The translations under genes were made by a program, and so were the position numbers. Positions 1 through 13,154 of a stretch of DNA of 64,000 bases are shown here, piece after piece (position 1 is the first letter of the stretch; the number at the start of each line of letters is the position of its first letter). The notes under the pieces are model-generated. The model worked only from the letters and a program-made list of their open reading frames with translations. It searched no databases and was not told the origin of the DNA. The stretch is from Colletotrichum lupini. Lineage: Eukaryota > Ascomycota > Sordariomycetes > Glomerellales > Glomerellaceae. The DNA is taken from the NCBI RefSeq assembly GCF_023278565.1, contig NC_064677.1, forward strand, positions 6,014,001 to 6,078,000, written 5' to 3'.

Positions 1-3000
1 GGCGCTTCCTTTTCTCAGAGGCGATTTCTCAGCCGCTCTACCTAGTTTACATCTTTGTCAGCCGTCTAATAAGCTACAGTGATACGGGTGCACCAACTTG
101 GTTTTGGACTCTCACAAAACACGGACGTCTCGGGGACAATGGAACAGATCGCATCCGGTGGATTCAGCCACACTATCACCAGCATCCATCTCATTTTACG
201 TATCCTCTACCTATCTTGGATCCACAGACCAAGCCTCACTCTTCGATAATCCTCCAGCTCGATATTGCCATCTTGTCCCTCCTTTCACGACCCGAGGGTG
301 CCGTCTGCGCGTCTTGTCTATCAACTGCTTACGTGGTTGCATGTTGCATCCTTTCTAAAAAGACGCAGTCGTCTCGCAAATAAGCACAAGGCCATTCACG
401 CTTCAAATCATTCCTTAAACATAGAGAATGATCTTAAATGTTTGCGAAGCATGGCTCTTGCCTGGTCTTCAAACACATTACACCTGCTTGACCTTCAAAT
501 AGATGCCTCGAAACATCCCAGGCGAGAACCCTGATACACTTTTGTGAGGTCAATCATGTTGGAACGACCTGAGGCAGTACTCCGTACTTTCAAGCTAAAC
601 CCCCACACGCTGCATATCTTCATTGGGAGAAAGGTGCACAATGTGCACAAGTCGCCCAAGCAGACCATGGATGCTCTATACTTTGCTGGAAGTACCTGGC
701 CCCAGACAAGAGGGGAGCATCAGAGCAAAGTGTCAGTATCAAGAGGGCAAGGAGCACAGGACAGGGAGCACTCTGTTTGTCAAGAAGTATACGGAAAACG
801 CTGCGGGAGAGACAAGGAGCCAATCAGTGCCAAAGGTCCTGGGCGGCTGCTGCTGCTCATTCGCCTGGTGGTCTTGGCTTCTTCAGTTCAATACATAGGC
901 TACATGTACCGGCTCGTCTCGCCCGCCGGACTGCACTCGTGGTTCTGTACTGGGCAGAAATGGAGACGGCTGGGCGCGCGGGAGACCGACCGCCAGTTTA
1001 AACCCCGGCGACTACGAGATTTGTTCCGATTCGTACCGAACCTGCAAGCTTTGGCATCATTGCCCAGTATTTCCTCAAGTACCTTGCCAGGCTTGTCAAG
1101 CAATACTCCGGGCGTACACCAAAAATGGCCGGGTTGATGATATGCTCCCTCAAATATCTCACAACTTCTCCCCACCAACGGATATTCAAAGCTATGAATC
1201 TTCTAGAAGTTGGGGGCCGGGAATGGCATCAAGTTTGCTGAAGGGGGGAGGGAGAACGTGAAGATTCGAGTCTGCTTGCCTCGAAATGCCGTCATCTGGC
1301 CACCGCCCCCTTGTGCAGTTCGCAGGCATCACTCGGTCTAGCTGCAAGCTGCAGGAAAGCCTGCAGCTTTACTGGTATTGCCATGTCACACACCTCCGTC
1401 GCAGCCAGCCCCGCTCCGCCCCGCGGCAGACCTTCATTGGAGGGCTGTCCTCAATCTGTCCAGCATTGCCGTCTTGGATGCAGGCCAACGAACTCAGATT
1501 GTCGTTCGGCGGCAGGGCAGCGTCGATGAAGGGGAGATAAAGAGGGGCGAAGAACACACAGCTGGCGCTCATTGGACAAACTCTCACCGTTGTCTGTCCG
1601 AAATCTCATTCGCCCGAGGAGCTTACTCCGAGAGCAGAACGATAGCGTGGAGATCTGTTCTCCAAGCCAGGACGGAATTCTACGATATCCGTACACATGA
1701 TCGGATTCCGTGCAACAGGTTCGTTGTCTTACGGAGGACTGTGGATGTCCCTCGTGAAGCCAAAGACTTGCGTGCGCCTTGCGAAGAGGCACATGTGTTG
1801 TTTTCCCAGTTCGTACGGGATCGCGAGTAGGCTCTTAACATCCTAAGCCTCCTGTGATACGTGATCTTCTTTGACCAATGAGCGCCGGGTTCTCATGCTC
1901 TCAATACGTCTCAAGCCTCGACAAAAGAAACCAAAGAAGCAGAGGGATGCTCTCCTATGTGGCACAGCTCGCGAACCTGAGGATCTTGCTGCCATGTGGC
2001 GGCTTGAAGACTTGCGTCTCCACAGCGCCGTGGCATGAAAAGCGAGGCTTCGTTTGCGCATCCCCTTAGATTCTCGGATTCGCTCGATTCGGCCCACGAG
2101 ATAAGGAGTTTTCGCAAAGGCCTATGCTATGACTGTATCATGTTCACGATGGTTTCAACGGAGACACGCTGCTACTATTGAGGGAGAACGACGACGGTGA
2201 GTTGCATGACACCGCTGCCGTGGTTTGCCGCGCGGCTGATGCACACGACTCAAGCAAACGGTGAGCTGGATTACAGCTCAAGCCTCGAAGTTCGAACAGC
2301 GCGGCGCGCAACCCAATATTCGTATGGCTCTTTTCAGCTACACGCCGTTCTAGCCTTTCGGTAAAACTCGCTTCGATATTGCGCCGGACCATGAAGACTT
2401 TTCGCTGATGGTGCGCATTCGATCTCGAACAACACACCATACTGGTTTTCAGATACACAAAGTGCGACACACCAAAGGAGTCACCGAGACAAAATTTGGT
2501 TGCCTGCTGAAAAGAATCGGTTGGCCCAGGCCAACCAAGGGCCTCGAGCGGTCTAAAGCGGAAGGCTTCGAGAAGATCGCGGCTTTCTAGCTCGACTGGC
2601 ACACCACATGGGCACGATGGGGTGATGATCCCCCCTGACGGGAATTGCGTTGGGTTTCAGCAATGCCCGAGAGCTCATCTGAGCGACAATCTCGCTCTTT
2701 TTCAGCATGACTAAGGCCCAGCGATACAAATATCCCCTGATATGGCTCGCTTACGGACATCGGCGATAGCGAGGAGTCCTTTCCGTGATCTCCTCGTGCC
2801 CTCTGGAGTCGGGAACCTGGAGTCTGGAGATATTGAACGTCCCACCCGGATCACCCCGCGTGTTGGTGAATGGGGAGATCTACGGATAGACATCACTCGA
2901 CGATGATGTTGAGCGACTTGTTTGCGAGAAACGCAACGCAGACCCGTGATGCGGAGGTTTCGACATGTGGAGAGACGTCTGCCGTTATTCCGTCAGCGTG

Positions 3001-6000
3001 ATCCCACGGAACACCGCTTGTCAAATCGAGAAATTGTCATTCGTCGACGCCATTTACTCATAAGTCATCAACTGCGGGGACGCGATTACACCACTAGGCT
3101 TCAGTCACGCTTCGTCGCCGGCGATTTGCCGTCACTCAGGTGAGCTAGCAAGTGAACTTTGGCCAATATTGACGTTAGACAAGCTGTTGGTGGCGGACGG
3201 AACCCCCTCATTTTGCCCCCCCCCCCCCCCCCCCGCCTGGCTAATACTATGTGAACTGGCAAAGTCGTCTGAACGGCCTGCTGTTCAGTAACATCAAGAG
3301 GAGGCAAGCACAGTAAGCGGCAGTCCAAACGTATTCCACGCCAAGGTATGGATGGTGGAGAACAGTCCGCTGCCCCGGAAGTGTCGGTGATTGGGACGTT
3401 TGTCTTTTTGTTTCCTGTAAGCAAGACGTGAACTAGCGTGAGCAGTCAGATTGCCTACTAGCATCTCATCCCCTCGATCCTCGATTCTGCGAGGCCATCA
3501 CTCAGACAGCTTGGCGCTAGCGGCGCAGCCTGTGGGAACTTGAGCCTGGTTTCACGGCTATCCGTGAGCTGAGTTGTTGGAGAGACGCGACAGCGGCACC
3601 TCGCGTGACCCTTCAGCTCTGCAGGCGGCGTTACTAACGATCTGGGGGCCATTCCAGCCACGTCCCAAAGTCCGACTACCTTCGTCGTGATCCGTGAAGT
3701 ATTACCTATGGTATGATGGAGAGAGGCTGGCGTCGACGATGGGGTTCCGGAGGCCTATCCGAAGAATCAAGGTCGAGGCGTCCACTTCCACAGCCTTAGC
3801 AGTTAGATACTCTTAGTCGGGCACCGTTGATGAGACATGCTCGCATGGAAAACGGACCCGGAGAAGAGTTGATGGGCGAATCACCTTGCCACCCTGCTTC
3901 AACAATGGATCTATCTGTCTATTCCTGGTGACCGCTCTCACCCACTTGTTACGGGCGAGGGATCACCAAGCCCTTTGGGGGCCCCTCCTCCCAAATCCTG
4001 AACCAGGCAGCAGCATGGATTGGATGTCATCCACCCGTCTGCAACCCCGGCTTCACCGGCACCACTAGGCGAATCACCAAGGGAACAGTAGGAGAGGCCT
4101 ACAGAGTATGGATACTGATTGGCCTTTTGGCTCGGCACGACAGCCTATGGGAACCCTTCAACAGGTCATTGTCAAACAGGCAGCCCAGCCATCCCTCATC
4201 CATTGTGCAATTCTTCACGCGCAGGCAGCTGAGCAGTAGCCTTGCATGGGCTTACGGCGTGAATCTCATCTCAGATCTGATCCCCCGGGCGCCAGCGGCT
4301 AACACACTGCTCCGGTCTTAGTCTAGACGTCATGAAGCGCGAAATCCCTTGAACAATAGGGTTTTACAAAATGCGAGGACGAAAGTGTCCCCCCCAGCCT
4401 CGGGCAAATGACTCCCTGGGAATCTCGGGACAGGGCTGGACCAGCCTAGCGACGCGGAGCATCGTGTAAACTTCACAAGTTCGCATCACCGCCGTCACGC
4501 CCTTGTCAAAACCCGCCAGGTAGCACCGCGTGCACGCAATCGCTCCAGCGGCCTCAGGTTTGGGAAGAACACTGTGGATTCTGCAAGAGGAGGAAATGGA
4601 CCGGTGTCGGCGATAGAGGGACAGCGTGGGCGATTTAGTCACCGGTTCGCCGACGTGTCAACATGGAAGCGACCTGTCCTCTCCGTCATGGAGGATGACT
4701 CTTACGATGTGCTGTCCTTATCACCGCAAATATGGCCCGTTGCGGGGGAGACAAGTCCGAAGAGGTAATGTTACTGGACTGGACGGTTGAACCTACGATG
4801 CCTCTTTCAACCCGACCTCTCCCGTAGAAAGCGAGCCCGAACGATCGGAGGCAGAAAGGGCCAAGGTGTTCCGAACTCTTTGTCGAGCCCGTGTCGATTA
4901 GCTGCAATGGTTCCCGCTTTGCGCAATCCGAGACTCCACCGCCCACCTATCCGGCTCCCGCGTGACAGCTTGCTGGAGTCGCTGCGGCCCTGCGGCCACC
5001 TTTGAGTCTTGGCCTCTGTCCCCTCCCCGCCGGATATGCTTTTGCCCCAGATCTTGGGTTTCGCGCACGACTCGCGGTGGGAAGACTCGTGTCCAGTGAC
5101 GAAGTCTCTCGGCTCCTCAGGGTCCCTCTTTTTTTTTTTCTCCCTTAATTATAATTAGAGTATCGGTACACTTTTAGCACGCATTCGAACGGAGTCCACG
5201 ATGCTCTGTCTTTGCATTCATTCGTAAGGGACCCCAGGTGCTGGTAACCGAGGCACACGGCGGACGCGGCTGTCCCCAGTCAAAGTAGGCGCGCGTACGC
5301 AGGCGCAGGCGCAGCAGGAAAGCCAGCCAGCATTCGAGAGCAGAAAAAAACGTAGAGATTTAGAGTAGGTTGGCTGCCCGCGCTTGATTCAGCCTCCTTT
5401 TGTGGCTGTGTTTTTTTTTCTTGCTGCGACGAACATGGGAAACGTAAGGCTATCAAAAGAAAAACGCATGCGCCTTACGGGCTGGCAGGCAGACTACGGG
5501 GGAACTATTACAATGATTGTGGGATTTTACAAAGGTCATTTACGGATACGTTACCGAGTACATTTCATTGCGGAGCGGAGTCCAACATGAAGACGCGACG
5601 ATCACGGCACTGCAGCATGCCAACGTTCATAGCCGTGTACGAAGACGCGAGAAGGAAAAGTGAAAGTAGGCTTTTGGCTTTCCGGGTATGCGGCGCTTGC
5701 GTTTGGCCAAGCCTTGTACTTTTGTTACGTATGACATATGTTCGGCAGGCTGTCCTGCAGGCTGGGCGGTATAATGTCTCTCAGCCGCTTTTGAGGGGTC
5801 AGGCTGCGAGGCTTTGTTGGTTGGTATGTAGGCTGACTTTGATATTTGGCTAAGGCTGATATTGGGGAAGTCGAGGGTGGGAGCCTGACATGGAGTTGGT
5901 GCATGGTAGCTAGGTTCTTTGCATCGTTTGCTGCGTTGCTTTTGATGCGTCATATGTGATCTCGTGATATATGTGAAAATTTCTACAGTTACCGGCTGGT

Positions 6001-9000
6001 GATTCTCTGGAACAAATGGACTACCTAGCAGTCAGGTAGGCAAGTAGGCGGTAGGCAACGAGGCCGATTCAGGACCGAGGCTAGCTAGCTATCTACCCAT
6101 TCCGTTGAAGAGTGAGGGAAGCAAGAGGAGCACGGGAGAGTACGGGTAAGCATGTGAATCATCGTCGTTTTGAGGCCTCGTGGTGTTTTCTGCCTGGCTT
6201 GGCCGTTCCTCGGGAGGTGACGGGTGAGACGGCCACTTTGGGTTATTGGCCTCGCTTGGAAGCGGGAGGAAGAAAGGTGTGGAGGGACGAAGAGGATTTG
6301 TGTCCCTTTTTGTGTAAGTCATGCTTGATTGAAGAGTTTTCCTTGGGTGTCATGGGGAGATGTGATGACTCTTGATGTAAGCTTTCTCTTCTCTGGCGGT
6401 CGGAGGTCCTTTCGGATCTGGGTCGGGCTGGTGTGAGGGAAAAGGGTATGAGAATGCTCGACAATGACGGCCATGGTTGCTGCGATACTTACGCAGAGTT
6501 TTGGTGTGTGGTTTCTGTTTAGGGATGGACATGTTTGCATGCTGAGGTTGTTTGGTTGGGAAATTTGCGAGGCTGGATGTTACATGTCGAGGTCGAGGTG
6601 AGGTCTGAAGACTTTGATGGTGGAACCGTAGTTATCAAAGGTGCACAATACTCGCTCTGCTGGAGTTTCAAGTTGACAGTTATCAGATTACCCTGGCCAT
6701 GAAACTCGTTTCCTATCCTCCCTTCGCGACGTAGAAGCAGATTGTGCTGCGGAGCGAAGTTTTTGTTGCAAGATGGATTTTAATATTGATAACTAGTGAC
6801 GCTGTCCCCAAAACCAATCACGTTGGGAATCATAGGGAAATGTGTTCCCCTCACAAGGGAGAACACTACCAGACGATATTCGGCATGTAATACTGAGGAA
6901 AGAGACTGGGAACTGAAGGTATAAATAAACCTTGTAGTAGCTTAAGGAATGAAAATCAGACAACATAAACTCTCGGACTGAAAGTCACGGGTTCCACTCA
7001 ATATAGTACTCACCATGTTGCTTCGACTAAGTTTTACAGATGTATCGCGACAGCATCGATGCTCGATTCCAAATTATCGGTCCCCCGAATTGCTGTCCTC
7101 TGCCAGTCACATATTCCGCGAAGGATACCCCATAGCTAAAGGGGTGGAGCATGCAAGGACTACATATAGTGAATCATATATCAAGGCTTTGGGTCGATGC
7201 TCCAGGAGCGACTCAGGGGGCCCAATAGGCTAACAGTTGGTAGCACAACAGAAGAATGAAAAAGGTCTTCCCACATCTAATGGTTGCCTTCTTAGACACG
7301 GTAGAATCCTGCAAAGAAAGGGTCTTTTAATATTCGCGTCGGGAACTGAGCTCTCAGTACCGGAAATCGCCTGAACTACTACTGGAACAGCTTAGTTGGT
7401 CGACTCTGATTCCAATGGTAGGGCTCGTGTCTGGTGTGTGCTTTGATGGGCGCATGAGGGCGAGGAAAGAAGCGTCTGGAAATGAGAACCGTGAGCAACC
7501 CACTCGGGATTCCTTATGTTGTCTTGCAGATGGGAATGGTGTCATTTCTGTGCGACCAGTATGGCAAGCATGTGCTAAATTAGGTTGAAGACGATGTGGT
7601 GAGTTCGTGATCATAGTGATAGTGTCAAAGCGTGGTCACTAGGAGCCCAATTACTGGACTCTAGGCATGGTGATGCACAAAGTTCGATCCTTTCCTGGTC
7701 TCTCTCTGCTGTCGTACGCGTAATGTACCCTCGGCAACGATTGATAGCGGAAGACTGTGATGACGACCCAGCTCCAAGACAAGACACCTCCTCTAGAAGC
7801 CGTTTGCGACAGCGTTTCTATGGCAGGGGCCGCTACGCTGCGAGAAGTAAACATAAATATTGTGGGTTCGCAGCAAGCATGAGCCATCGAATGACTTTGG
7901 GACACGCTGAACCGTTCTGCATCAAGTATCGAAACAATGTTTGCCTCCAAAGATCCTTGACAACCATTATGCAGTAGAACGCATCGTAGGCAGGGCGTAG
8001 TATCAGCGATTATCAGCTTTCTTAGCTCTTCTTAGACTTGCGACTTCTAAACACCGTATTTCTATCAAGGGGCCGGCCGTGAGACGATATCAAAGCCCCC
8101 TCCCCTTACCATTTGCCTAGTGTCGCTTCACCATTTAGCACCTCCGAGATGTTGCTGCACCTCCGAGATGTAACAACATTCTGACAGGAAAGAGCAAAAA
8201 AGAGGCCGGGTGAAGTGTCCCAGCGCGGACGTGACCTCTGACAGCTCTCCGCTAGCTAGACATACCAGTCTAGGCTATTCGCCATCAAGCAGTGCTGCTT
8301 CTCATGTATTGCCAGTGGAATAGGTAAGCAGTGACAACTATGTTCATAAACTTCCAGGCTGCTCTTGTTTCGAAGACCTACGAGGAACCTTCTCTCAGCT
8401 TTCCCTTGGCGACTTTGAGAGCTGTTTCAGCCCTTGACCAAGAGGCAGCAAAAGGCCAAGACCCAAGCCGACAAGGAAGCCGACAAAAAAGCGAACCCTC
8501 CCCCGAAGCGAAAGCGCCCCGCGAAGCCCAGCAAGAGTGCGAAGAAGCAAGCCCCGACCGCCGACGAGGCCGACAGCCAGCATGCTACCGACGCCGAACC
8601 GCGTATTGAGAAACAACAACCACCGATACGGCCTCCGCGCAGTAGAGAGCCGAGTCAGCATATTCAAATTCACTGTGGGCGGGTTACCGAGTATGTTGCT
8701 GCTCCAGAACCACATCTTCACCGTGCCCAGCAACCTTGCAGAGGTCATTAATCACTTGATGGGGGACCTTTGTTTAGAGGCTGTGAAATAGGGCAGGATT
8801 CAATACAGTCGGTGTAGACCCTGGAGTTGCTTGACTTGTAAAGTCTTTCATCGATGACATAGCGCGCACTTACCATAAGACGACGTGAAAGCACAAGTAT
8901 CTACACCTAATCATCCTCCTCCTAGGAAAGGAGGCCGAGTATTGTGCTAGACTTCAAACGGAGAATACTGGACCGGGTAGCATTCATCGGCGTGGTAAAG

Positions 9001-9397
9001 GCGTTGTCATCGTGGGCACCCAAGTCCGGACAAGACATCTGCAAGCCAGGCTAGGAAGCTAGAGTACTGCACAAAGTGATAGCATGGCCTAAGCCGTAGC
9101 ATCCCGCAGACCGAGCCTGTCGTGGGGAAAACATCATACAATCGATCAGTTACAATGAGCGTGGTGATCCAGTCTTGATTCCATGTTGATAACTACTCTG
9201 TACAAACAGCAAGAGACCTCTCCGTGAGAGGCTTGGTAGACTTTTTCTCAGTTGCACTTTAAAAGCAGCTTCATTTCTTCCCTTTTGCGTGACCGCTTTG
9301 CGTGTGCGTCACCCACGTCCAAATTTTGCAATTTCCCGAAACCAGAACCAAGAAAATACACCAGCAGATTCCTCTGCCAAACTGTGGCATGACGCGC
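1..9397. other. Gene-poor region, no convincing gene
   Basis: No reading frame here has the length, codon pattern or recognisable motifs of a real protein. The longest (544-1137 plus, 197 codons; 1378-1830 plus; 2144-2602 minus) overlap other frames, have no domain signature, and fit chance. Base composition is ordinary, not the AT-rich type left by RIP, so this does not look like a decayed transposon field. Visible content: a 19-base poly-C run at 3216-3234, one copy of GTACTCCGTAC at 577-587, two 15-bp direct copies (8138-8152 and 8157-8171), and a Lys/Pro-rich stretch around 8434-8640 that may be a relic. Small secreted proteins with introns or non-coding RNAs could be hidden here and I would not see them. 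Confidence 0.6.
3216..3234 (+). repeat. Poly-C tract (19)
   Basis: An uninterrupted run of 19 C. Three others occur in non-coding DNA of this window (40548-40569, 52913-52923, 54071-54084). Confidence 0.9.
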
Positions 9398-11378
9398 TTA
9401 AGAGGCCATGTAGGTGCTGGCATCGATACCCTCCTTGGGGAACTCACTAAGAAATGCGTTAGAGACTTGACAAGATAAGCTGAGAGTTTTGAGAGAAACT
9501 TACGGAAGAGCAACCTCGAAGCGCTTCTCAATAGACTTGAGAACCTCCTGGTCCTGGTCAGTGCTCACAAAGGAGATGGCAAGACCCTTGGTACCGAAAC
9601 GACCGGCACGACCGACTCTGTGCAGGTACGAGTCGGCATCGGCGGGCAGATCGTAGTTGATGGCCAGGTTGATACGCTCGATATCAATACCTCTGCCGAA
9701 GACATCGGTAGCAACGCAGATACGCTTGTTAAACTCCTTGAACTCTTTGTAACGGCGGATACGCTCCTCCTGGCTGACGCCGGAGTGGACGGCGATGGAG
9801 GGAAAGTTGCACTCTCTCAGCAACTTGTCCAGCTCGGTTGCACGCAGGGTGCTCTTGACGAAGATGATGACCTGGTTGAACTGAAGGTCGTCCAGGAGTT
9901 CGTTGAGCTTGCGGTTCTTCTCGCGCTCCTCGAGCTTGATGTAGTATTGCTGAAGACCGTGCAGGGTGAGCTTGGTGTCCTCGTCTACATAGTGCTCGGT
10001 AGGGTTCTGCATGAACTTTCTGCAGATGGGCTTGATGTCATCGGACAGGGTGGCTGAGAACATCATAACCTGCTTCTGGGTGGGGGTAGCGCGGAAGATC
10101 TCCTGGACGTCACGGCGCATGTCTGGTTGATGTTAGAGGTTTGGTCGGCGGCGGGTGTGAGGCCGTTACTCACCGATCTGGTCGAGCATCTTGTCGCACT
10201 CGTCGAGGACGAAAATGCGGACGCTGCCGAGGCGGAGAACCTTGTCGCGGACCAACGCGTTAAGTCGGCCAGGGGTGCCCACGATGACATGGGGGCAGGT
10301 CTCCTTGTTCTTGATCGTCTCGACATCCTTCTGGATGGGGGTACCGCCGTAGAAGACACCAGTCTTGATATCGGGCATGTACTTGCTGAAACGGTTGTAC
10401 TCGTTGCGAATCTGGAAGGCAAGCTCACGAGTGTGGCACATAACCAACACGGAGACCTCGCCCTGAACGGGCTCAACTTGTTGCAGGGTGGTCAGGACGA
10501 AGACGGCTGTCTTTCCGAGACCAGACTTGGCCTGGCAGATGATATCTCCACCGAGGAGAGCCTGAGGGATACAGGTTTGTTGGACTGTTGGATCGCGCCG
10601 AAGTTAGATATGTGTTCCAAGAGCAGAAGAACGACGTAGAGGGCGTGCAAAGGGCCCGTCCATCTGCGCAAAGAAGCCATTTTGTCGAGTTGGTCTCCTC
10701 CTCCACTACGACAATACGCCAATCATTCAATCAAGATGATGACCGGGGCAGAGCACGAATCGCGAGCGCCGGCGTCGCATGCGCCCCGTGTCGCTCGCGA
10801 CTGTGATACAAAAGAAGCCAGACCGCCGTGAGCCAAAGCTCTAGCAGCAACCGACCGACTGAAGTGCACTCGGGAACACCGCAGTGTTCGCGCAGCCTGG
10901 GGGTGCTGTCACGCTTCCCCCGAAACGGCCGCTTGTATAAATCCACCTGTCACCGGTGAATTCGCGAGCAGTGCCCGTACAAAAACTTGGATGTCCAACT
11001 TGACTCCCGCTTCTCGGTACGTTTTCTTCTCTCTCTTCTTCGATGGCGACGTCGATGGCTTTTTGTTCTTTGTGTGGCTTGCGAGATGGACGGACGCTTT
11101 GCTGATGGGGGAGGGGATGATGTATGGGTTAGGGTATCATAAACTCAGGACTGACCCTCCGAAGGATGCTCGAAACCGCAATCGCCAATAGCGCGGAGAA
11201 GCTCGGGCTTCAAAAGGAAGTCGCGGAAACCGGTCGAGTGGATGCCGACATAGCTGCCCTTCTTGTCGACGGCGTTACCGGCGGCAGCGTCAGCCTTCTT
11301 TCCGTTGGAGGCGGCCGCAGTCTCGTTGGTCTGGAGCTCCTCGTCGGAGTAGTCGATGAGATCCTCCTCAGCAGACAT
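9398..11378 (-). CDS. SUB2: Sub2/UAP56 DEAD-box ATP-dependent RNA helicase
   Basis: Nuclear RNA helicase of the TREX mRNA-export complex that also acts in spliceosome assembly. Four exons join in frame (11378-11156, 10584-10174, 10122-9504, 9446-9398) to give 433 residues, the usual family length. Seen: an acidic N-terminus ([15 protein letters not shown]), the Q-motif region near 60-80, motif I AKSGLGKT (93-100), motif II DECD (202-205; the DECD variant is typical of Sub2/UAP56), motif III SAT (234-236), motif [10 protein letters not shown] (379-386) and the C-terminal end STYMAS. Introns are 571, 51 and 57 nt; the first is about ten times longer than most introns in this window. RPR2 lies divergently upstream, so the two may share a promoter. 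Family assignment is very secure; exon borders are secure because phase and conserved sequence agree at every junction. Confidence 0.96.
10585..11155 (-). other. Long first intron of SUB2
   Basis: A 571-nt intron between codon 74 (after HPSE) and the Gln-rich start of exon 2. The donor is GTCAGT and the acceptor ends AACAG. It is far longer than the 50-160 nt introns elsewhere in this window and has no conserved coding sequence. Short reading frames within it on both strands look accidental. An unusually long intron in a splicing/export helicase gene would suit retention-based autoregulation, but that is inference. Confidence 0.8.
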
Positions 11379-12032
11379 GTTGTCAATTGTCGGGGGTGTC
11401 GTTATTGAAGTGGCGGAGAAGAAATGGCCGTTGTACTGATGCGCAACGGCGAAAAAGGTCCCAAGGCTGCGGATGCGAAGCTTGAGATGTCAGGAGAGGC
11501 GTGACGATCTGTGTCGCGTGAAGAGGGAGGGTCGAAAGACTCTAAAAATCGCAGGAATGAAAAAACCCGCGTATTCGTGTCGAGAAAAGTGCACGACAGG
11601 CGGGGGGGATTAAAAGCGGATGGCAACTGGAGGTGCAGGGTTGGAGGGCGTGATGGAAGGAGGCGCCGTAGTTGATGTGGAAGTGGAAGATCCAAGGACG
11701 ACGTGGAACTGGAGGCGAAGGGTGAGGCGGGCAGCGCAGGTCAAAAGCTTTCGCGTAAGGAAAGGCGGCTGAGTCTCACCCCCAAAAGGCGACGTCATGT
11801 GACCAGACCCGTTTTTGAGAAGACCGTGTCCATCTATGGTCCACACGGTGAACACCTGCCTTTAACCTTAACCTTTGAACTGGAGAAACACTCATGTTTG
11901 GCAGCCATACATCCCCACCACCCCTGCAGAAGTTTTTACGACAAGGTCTAACACTGACTCTCGTTGCAACGCAGACTTCAATGACACTCAGGGTCTGAAA
12001 CGTGGGACAAATCGCAGGGAGGACGAGCGAGA
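11379..12032. promoter_or_regulatory. Shared divergent SUB2/RPR2 promoter region
   Basis: 654 bp between the start codons of two divergently transcribed RNA-processing genes. It must hold both 5' leaders and promoters. I see no clear TATA box at a usual distance from either start. The sequence contains GC-rich and pyrimidine-rich stretches but no longer reading frame. Shared regulation is inferred from geometry only. Confidence 0.5.
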
Positions 12033-12569
12033 ATGGCAAAGCCCAAGAGCGAAAGCCTGCCAAACCGGCACGCATATACGCGGGTATCCTACCTGCATCA
12101 GGCCGCCTCATACCTGGCGACTCTGCAGATCCCGGGCGCCGACTCACTTCCAAACTCATCATCACGGTCTCAAGAAGACGCGCCGCTCGCCAGGATCGAA
12201 AACTTGCGCTCGACAAATGAGAAAGTTGCTCGTCGATTTGTCTCTGATATCCGAGCCGTCTCTCTCAAGGCTCAAATTCGCCCGAGCCCTTCGGTCAAGC
12301 AGATGATGTGCAAGTTCTGTGACTCACTGCTCATCGAGGGAATGTCTTGCACTACGACGGTTGAAAATATGAGCAAGGGCGGGAAGAAGCCTTGGGCCGA
12401 TGTTATGGTCATTAAGTGCAAGACCTGCGACAATGTCAAGCGGTTTCCTGTCAACGCGCCCCGTCAGAAAAGACGACCTTTTAGGGAACCCAAGACTGTT
12501 GAAGGGCCGGACGCAATGATTGAGGACACGACAGCTGAAGCTTCTGCTCAATCGGCTGGAGGTGAATGA
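12033..12569 (+). CDS. RPR2: RNase P/MRP protein subunit, Rpr2/Rpp21/Snm1 family
   Basis: Protein subunit of nuclear RNase P, which removes 5' leaders from precursor tRNAs. Intronless, 178 residues. The N-terminal block NRHAYTRVSYLHQAASYL (residues about 11-28) is the characteristic helical region of the family. Two cysteine pairs, CKFC near 93-96 and CKTC near 128-131, form the expected zinc ribbon. The tail after about residue 145 is acidic and low-complexity. The start codon is the first ATG of the frame and precedes the conserved helix by a few residues, as in relatives. The gene is divergent from SUB2 and convergent with glutamate decarboxylase. The family also contains the MRP subunit Snm1, so the assignment to RNase P rather than RNase MRP is likely but not proven. 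Confidence 0.88.
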   Translation: MAKPKSESLPNRHAYTRVSYLHQAASYLATLQIPGADSLPNSSSRSQEDAPLARIENLRSTNEKVARRFVSDIRAVSLKAQIRPSPSVKQMMCKFCDSLLIEGMSCTTTVENMSKGGKKPWADVMVIKCKTCDNVKRFPVNAPRQKRRPFREPKTVEGPDAMIEDTTAEASAQSAGGE

Positions 12570-13154
12570 GAATTGGCTGCCCTTCTCTTCACCGAAACAA
12601 AACACCACCAAGTGATACCTGAGTGGTAAGCCGCTGTCAGAAGGCTCCTACATAGGGGAGACTGGGGCTTTCCAAGAAGAAGCTATGTCGCTCGTAGAGA
12701 GGCCAAAAACCTGGCAAACTCTTACATCAGGTATGATCTTTTTGGGGACAGGAAAACATGGGAATGCCTAACAAGACTATTAGAATCACTCGCGAAGCGC
12801 GCAGCTTATAGCTCGGCTCGACTACCAGATTAAAGACACTCCCAAAAGAAGTGGCAGCTAGATACCCTACCTCAAGCTTAGACTAAAAACATAGAATAAG
12901 CTTGGTGCATGGCTATTTATGATTTTTGTTCCGGGTCGGACGCTGCGATGGGTTCCGGAGATGTTGAGACATGAGCAATCCTCGATGAGAGTAGACTCAT
13001 AATGGTCCCTTGGGTATGAGACGCCCTTATGTACTATCCATATGGATTTGCCGATCGGGCAAATATTACCAAGGAGATCTTGAAGCTAAAATGTCATGAA
13101 ATTTTCGCTGCTACCGTTGTACCGAAATTACTTGTTTGCCAACACCTCTACGCC
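12570..13154. other. Convergent 3' spacer RPR2/GAD
   Basis: 585 bp between the stop codons of two converging genes. It should contain both 3' untranslated regions and polyadenylation sites. No reading frame or repeat stands out. Confidence 0.5.

Noticed and set aside
544..1137. 197-codon plus-strand frame
   Set aside because: No domain, transmembrane or codon signature; several overlapping frames are open in the same place.
9620..10639. Plus-strand frames of 145 and 170 codons
   Set aside because: Antisense shadows of SUB2 exons.
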